Of a stretch of DNA of 64,000 nucleotides, positions 60,213-64,000 are shown in pieces (positions within the stretch are counted from its first letter, which is position 1; each line of letters opens with the position of its first letter). The notes under the pieces are model-generated. The model was not told the DNA's origin. It worked only from the letters and a program-made list of their open reading frames with translations, and did not search any database. The translations under genes were made by a program, and so were the position numbers. The stretch comes from Lachnospiraceae bacterium (lineage in GTDB: Bacteria; Bacillota; Clostridia; Lachnospirales; Lachnospiraceae). The stretch is taken from contig JAIEFE010000019.1 in assembly GCA_029067085.1 (NCBI GenBank), positions 124,001-188,000 of the forward strand, given 5' to 3'.

Positions 60213-61136
60213 ATGATGACAGAGCAGTACAAGGATTCCTATCAAAATAAATACAGAGAAGAGATCGCGCAGGTACATGCGCCCCAAAGCCTGATCGAGC
60301 GGACAAAGGCGGCTATGCGTGAAGAGGAAAAGCGGCTTGCACGGGCAGCTGTGTCGGGGAGAGGGACGGCTGTGGAAGCGATAGAGATGACCTATGCAAA
60401 TGACAGCAGGCAGAGCAGAAAATTTTCTGTTCGCAGTTTTGCTTACCCGTTGACAGCAGCTGCAGCGGTCCTGATCCTGGCGTCGGTGTCTCTGACCATG
60501 CGGGGCCTTAAATCCGGGGATATGGCGCCTGCGGCGGATACAGCCTATAGTGGAGCGGCTGAAAACGGTGCGGTTTATGAGAAATCTGCAGACTTTGATG
60601 CAGGGTTTGCAGAAAGTGTGGAAGAGGCAGCGGTTGAGACGGCGGAAGAAGCAGGAGATATGGCGCCTGCGGCCGGAGCGGCGGTGACTGAAAGCGCAGC
60701 AGCGGAAGCGCCTGCAGAGGATGATGCGCCGGCTGTCAACAGGGAGCACAAAACTATGAGCGCGGCAAATGATATGATACAGAATCAGAGCGCCACGGTC
60801 GGTGCGGAAGAGTCCGAAGCTGAGAGAGAAGAAGCCGCGCAGGAAAAGAAGGAAGCTGTAGAGGACAGCCTTGCCGATATGGCGGCAGACAAAGACAGCA
60901 TTATTATGGAAGAAGTTGAGAAAAAGCCTGCGTTCTGTGATCTTCCTGACGCGAAAACCTATGTCTATGAGGAAGAAACTTTTATCGTCAGAAATGAGAG
61001 AGCCGGATGGGTGGCATATGTGGAGACAGAAAATGGAGCGGGATATCTATTCCGCGGAGAGATGGAGGATGTGGACGAATTGTTAGAAGCGGCGAGCCAA
61101 TCTCTGGCGGAAATAAAGGCCAGACAGAATCAGTGA
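60213..61136 (+). CDS. Anti-sigma-like membrane protein with Ala/Glu-rich region
   Basis: A 307-aa protein: a cytoplasmic N terminus with a short helix (HAPQSLIERTKAAMREEEKRL) suited to bind the preceding sigma factor, one membrane helix (residues 76-96), then a ~150-aa Ala/Glu-rich, probably disordered exterior (including two MAPAAxxA segments) and a C-terminal domain CDLPDAKTYVYEEETFIVRNERAGWVAYVETENGAGYLFRG. No known sensory family is evident. GGAAG precedes the ATG pair. Confidence 0.75.
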   Translation: MMTEQYKDSYQNKYREEIAQVHAPQSLIERTKAAMREEEKRLARAAVSGRGTAVEAIEMTYANDSRQSRKFSVRSFAYPLTAAAAVLILASVSLTMRGLKSGDMAPAADTAYSGAAENGAVYEKSADFDAGFAESVEEAAVETAEEAGDMAPAAGAAVTESAAAEAPAEDDAPAVNREHKTMSAANDMIQNQSATVGAEESEAEREEAAQEKKEAVEDSLADMAADKDSIIMEEVEKKPAFCDLPDAKTYVYEEETFIVRNERAGWVAYVETENGAGYLFRGEMEDVDELLEAASQSLAEIKARQNQ

Positions 61137-61137
61137 T

Positions 61138-61995
61138 CTAGAGATCCAGCTGTTTTCTGTATTCTCTGGGGCTTGTCCGGTAAAAGTTCCGGAAGGCAGA
61201 AGAAAAGTGTTCAATAGAAGAATATCCCAGATCTTCTGCAATAGAGGTAATGCTTCTGGTCTTATCGGAGAGCAAAATAGCTGCGACGGACATGCGGGCT
61301 TCCGCCTTTTTCTGCTGAAATGATTTTCCGTAGTATTCCATAAGCAGCCGCTGCGTCTGTCTTGTGCTGAGATTCAGTTTAGCGGCAAGAACATCTAAGG
61401 AAAGGGACTGGTATTCATAGAGAAAATATTCTTCTATAATGATAGATTTCGATTCGGACATGTTATGCGGGGAGAAGGAAGTCTGAGAGATTCGGCGTTG
61501 TTCATAATTGCGCACCATATAAATAAGGAGCTGCGATAAAAGCAGTCTTACCTCATTCTGATAACCGGTATAACAATGCTCCAGTTCTTCAAATAGCTGT
61601 TTCATCAGGGAATGGATGCCCTGTGTGTCCTCACCGAGCCAAAAAGGCATGGAAGTAAAGGCATTGATCACGGGAGATTTTTTTTGCTTCTGTGATGCAG
61701 TGCGGATTTTTAAATAGACACAGTATTCCTGCATAGGGTCTGATTGGATCGGAGTCTGTGCATGTTCTACATGAGGCCCCGTGACATAGAGTGTGTTAGG
61801 GGTTATGTCGTAATAGTGACCGTCTGCGATCAACTTACCCCGTCCGAAAGGGATATAATGGATTTCGTAGCAGCCATTGCCGTGACTGTGAGAGGGGATC
61901 GTTCTGGTAAAACGTTCAAACACGATATTCAATGCGTGTATCTGAATATTATCCATAGTAAAATGAATGTCCATATCTGTATATAAAGTTTTCAT
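61138..61995 (-). CDS. AraC-family transcriptional regulator
   Basis: A 285-aa protein with an N-terminal cupin (SHSHGNGCYEIHYIPFGRGKLIADGHYYDITPNTLYVTGPHVEHAQ) and double HTH (LSLDVLAAKLNLSTRQTQRLLMEYYGKSFQQKK, SITSIAEDLGYSSIEHFSSAFRNFYRTSPREYR). GGAGGGG before ATG 61995 fixes the start; upstream frame extensions lack sites. It is divergent from the alcohol dehydrogenase operon, 170 bp away, and probably controls it. Confidence 0.9.
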   Translation of the reverse strand: MKTLYTDMDIHFTMDNIQIHALNIVFERFTRTIPSHSHGNGCYEIHYIPFGRGKLIADGHYYDITPNTLYVTGPHVEHAQTPIQSDPMQEYCVYLKIRTASQKQKKSPVINAFTSMPFWLGEDTQGIHSLMKQLFEELEHCYTGYQNEVRLLLSQLLIYMVRNYEQRRISQTSFSPHNMSESKSIIIEEYFLYEYQSLSLDVLAAKLNLSTRQTQRLLMEYYGKSFQQKKAEARMSVAAILLSDKTRSITSIAEDLGYSSIEHFSSAFRNFYRTSPREYRKQLDL

Positions 61996-62165
61996 GAAAA
62001 ACCCCTCCCGGATACAGTATATCATATTAAAGTTATAAAAACACGACATATTTTTATATAAAACGGCAGATATGATACTTAAAATTTTCCGCTGACAGAT
62101 TATAATGAAACTATAAAAGAATTTGAAAATTCGCACCGTGCAGGTGCAGAAAGCGGGGGAAAGGT

Positions 62166-63245
62166 ATGGCAGTAAAAATGATGATGAAAGGTGCTGTTCT
62201 TCCGGGAAACAGTACAGTGGAGCTGAAGGATTTTGAAGTGCCCAAGCCGGGGCATGGGCAGGTTTTGATTCAGACGAAAGCGACGACGATCTGCGGCAGC
62301 GATATCCGGTGTATTTACAGGGAGCATACCGGAAAAGGACCGGAGGGATATATTCCGGGAATGGTAGCAGGGCATGAGCCTTGCGGCCTCATTGTGGAGG
62401 AAGGTGAAGGCTTAAAGCGGTTTAAAAAAGGTGATCGCGTGATCGTGTACCATATCTCAGGCTGTGGTGTCTGCAATGACTGCAGGCGGGGATACTACAT
62501 TTCCTGTAAGAGCAGATTCCGTCAGGCATATGGCTGGCAGAGGAACGGCGGAATGGCGCCGTATATCCTTGCAGAGGAAAAGGATCTGATCGCGCTTCCG
62601 GATGAGCTTACCTATAAGGATGGAGCACAGGTGGCATGCGGGTTCGGAACGGTATATGAGGCAATCGAAAAGATCGGTATCTGTGGAAATGATGCAGTAC
62701 TGGTTACCGGATTGGGTCCGGTAGGACTTGCAGCGCTGATGCTGGCAAAGGCATTGGGCGCAAATAAGCTGATCGGTGTTGAAATGAATGATTATCGTAT
62801 CGATCTGGCAAAGAAACTGGGACTGGTGGATCATGTGTTTAAACCCGGTGAGGATACACTGGAGCAGATTTTATCCGTTACCGGCGGCAAGGGTGTTGAA
62901 AGAGCAATCGATGCTTCTGCCAATGATGCGGGAAGACAGCTGGCGATCCGGGCCACCAGAGAGTGGGGAAAGATTGCGTTTGTCGGAGAAGGCGGAACCT
63001 GCACATTCAATCCCAGCCCCGATATCATACATGGACAGAAGACGATTTACGGTTCATGGGTGACATCGCTTTGGAGAATGGAAGAACTGGTAGAACGTCT
63101 GGTACGCTGGAATATTCATCCGGAAGACCTGATAACACATGAGTTCCCGATTGATAAGGCAGACGAGGCATATCGTCTTATGGCAGGGGGACAGTGTGGT
63201 AAGGTAGCAGTAGTCTTTGAGGATGGAGGTAAAGATGGGCAATAA
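62166..63245 (+). CDS. Zinc-dependent alcohol/polyol dehydrogenase (medium-chain MDR)
   Basis: A 359-aa NAD(P)-dependent enzyme. The catalytic zinc ligand is C43 in TTICGSD, GHEPCGLIVEEGEG follows, and the four-cysteine structural zinc loop reads CGVCNDCRRGYYISC. The Rossmann motif is VLVTGLGPVGLAALMLAKALGANKLIGVEM. The substrate may be a sugar alcohol; it is not decided by sequence. It forms an operon with the aldo-keto reductase, overlapping it by 11 nt. Confidence 0.9.
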   Translation: MAVKMMMKGAVLPGNSTVELKDFEVPKPGHGQVLIQTKATTICGSDIRCIYREHTGKGPEGYIPGMVAGHEPCGLIVEEGEGLKRFKKGDRVIVYHISGCGVCNDCRRGYYISCKSRFRQAYGWQRNGGMAPYILAEEKDLIALPDELTYKDGAQVACGFGTVYEAIEKIGICGNDAVLVTGLGPVGLAALMLAKALGANKLIGVEMNDYRIDLAKKLGLVDHVFKPGEDTLEQILSVTGGKGVERAIDASANDAGRQLAIRATREWGKIAFVGEGGTCTFNPSPDIIHGQKTIYGSWVTSLWRMEELVERLVRWNIHPEDLITHEFPIDKADEAYRLMAGGQCGKVAVVFEDGGKDGQ

Positions 63246-64000
63246 GATTGACCAACAAACAATACCCTGCAGAACATTGTACAGCGGAGAAAAGATTCCG
63301 GGCGTAGGGCTTGGGACCTTCGGATCGGATAAGTATGGTGCGGATACGGTTTCAGAAGCTGTCTATGGCGCCATCAAATATGGTTACCGCCTGATCGACT
63401 GCGCTGCCGTCTATCAGAATGAAGACAGGATCGGCAAAGTGCTGCAGCAGCTTTTTGAAGAAAAGGAAGTGGAGAGAAAGGATCTGTTTATCACCTCCAA
63501 GGTATGGAACGACATGCATGGGGATGGAGAAGTATTAAAATCCTGTAAAAAAAGTCTGGCAGATTTAGGGTTGGATTATATTGACTTATACTTCGTTCAC
63601 TGGCCGTTTCCGAATTACCATGCGCCGGGCTGCAGCGGAGATTCCAGAAACCCGGATTCCAAGCCGTTTTCGGTGGAGGAGTTTATGGGTGTGTGGAAAC
63701 AGTGTGAGGAGCTGGTGGATAAAGGGCTGGTAAGGTACATAGGCATGAGCAATATGACCATTCCCAAGCTGGAAGCGGTTCTGCCTCTCTGCAGAATACA
63801 GCCGGCAGCGCTGGAGATGGAGCTGCATCCGTCCTTTCAGCAGCCGGAGCTGTTTGCCTATGCAAAGGAGCATAATATTCTGCCGATCGGATATTGCCCG
63901 ATCGGATCTCCTTCCAGACCGGAGAGAGACAGGACGGCGGAGGATGTGGCGGATACGGAGCTTCCGGCAATAGCAGCAGCAGCCGAGGCACATCAGGTGC
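63235..64000 (+). CDS. Aldo/keto reductase, 5' part (runs off the window)
   Basis: At least 255 codons are open to the window edge. The product shows PGVGLGTFGSDKYGADTVSEAVYGAIKYGYRLIDCAAVYQNEDRIG (catalytic D and Y), ITSKVWNDMH (catalytic K), DLYFVHWPFP and RYIGMSNMTIPKLEAVL, then IQPAALEMELHPSFQQPELFAYAKEHNI, and IGYCPIGSPSRP for cofactor binding. It is an NADPH-dependent carbonyl reductase. ATG 63235 overlaps the dehydrogenase end; the partner may reduce or oxidise the same substrate. The 3' end is missing. Confidence 0.93.
   Translation, partial: MGNKIDQQTIPCRTLYSGEKIPGVGLGTFGSDKYGADTVSEAVYGAIKYGYRLIDCAAVYQNEDRIGKVLQQLFEEKEVERKDLFITSKVWNDMHGDGEVLKSCKKSLADLGLDYIDLYFVHWPFPNYHAPGCSGDSRNPDSKPFSVEEFMGVWKQCEELVDKGLVRYIGMSNMTIPKLEAVLPLCRIQPAALEMELHPSFQQPELFAYAKEHNILPIGYCPIGSPSRPERDRTAEDVADTELPAIAAAAEAHQV

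Noticed and set aside
1-64000. CRISPR arrays, insertion sequences and transposases
   Set aside because: No regularly spaced direct repeats and no transposase- or integrase-like protein were seen anywhere in the window.

Overview
This 64-kb window is chromosomal DNA of a spore-forming, Gram-positive gut-type clostridium, most probably family Lachnospiraceae; the genus cannot be fixed from sequence alone. The case rests on the parA-parB-DUF4446-HD-GYP-serS-DUF3881 order, the mazG-hup-rqcP-yabP-yabQ-divIC-spoIIE-tilS-hpt-ftsH sporulation and division cluster, strong GGAGG ribosome sites, AT-rich intergenic DNA, a CotS-like coat protein, and many intracellular glycoside hydrolases with AraC regulators and a GPH-type sugar symporter.

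Layout. 1-8.8 kb: tail of a Gfo/Idh/MocA oxidoreductase, chromosome partition genes, serS, tRNA-Arg(CCU), a D,D-carboxypeptidase, trmB and thioredoxin. 8.8-15.1 kb: a cation/proton antiporter, a CmpB-like membrane protein, a DUF4143-type ATPase bracketed by near-identical 31-bp direct repeats, a methyltransferase, and a BlaI/BlaR1-type repressor-protease pair with two palindromic operators. 15.1-23.1 kb: an AT-rich accessory island holding candidate immunity genes (CDI-immunity-like, DUF4279), a broken immunity-like gene, a PIN/AbrB toxin-antitoxin pair, three large membrane-anchored or lipoprotein paralogues with internal repeats and calcium-loop-like motifs, and an orphan RelB antitoxin. It ends at a tRNA-Pro whose 3' end is partly duplicated 0.6 kb away, as an old att site would be.

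23.2-38.3 kb: a plant-polysaccharide locus (GH10 xylanase, GH127 arabinofuranosidase, GPH symporter, acetyl-esterase-like hydrolase, two GH3 enzymes of which one is circularly permuted, three AraC regulators, a MATE exporter). The GH10 enzyme shows no signal peptide, so oligosaccharides imported by the symporter are probably finished inside the cell. 38.3-51.1 kb: a small protein whose Shine-Dalgarno is perfectly complementary to its own leader, cca, a CotS-like protein, a PEGA lipoprotein, and then the conserved sporulation/division/stress cluster. The SpoIIE-like phosphatase there lacks the usual membrane half.

51.3-64 kb: GH13, a transglutaminase-like surface protein, GH95, two ECF sigma/anti-sigma pairs (one anti-sigma carries an FtsX-extracellular-like domain), a threonine aldolase, and an AraC-regulated alcohol dehydrogenase/aldo-keto reductase operon that runs off the end. 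The best candidates for something undescribed are the anchored-paralogue/immunity island, the repeat-bracketed ATPase, the SD-sequestering leader and the FtsX-like anti-sigma factor. All functional calls come from reading motifs; no database search was run.
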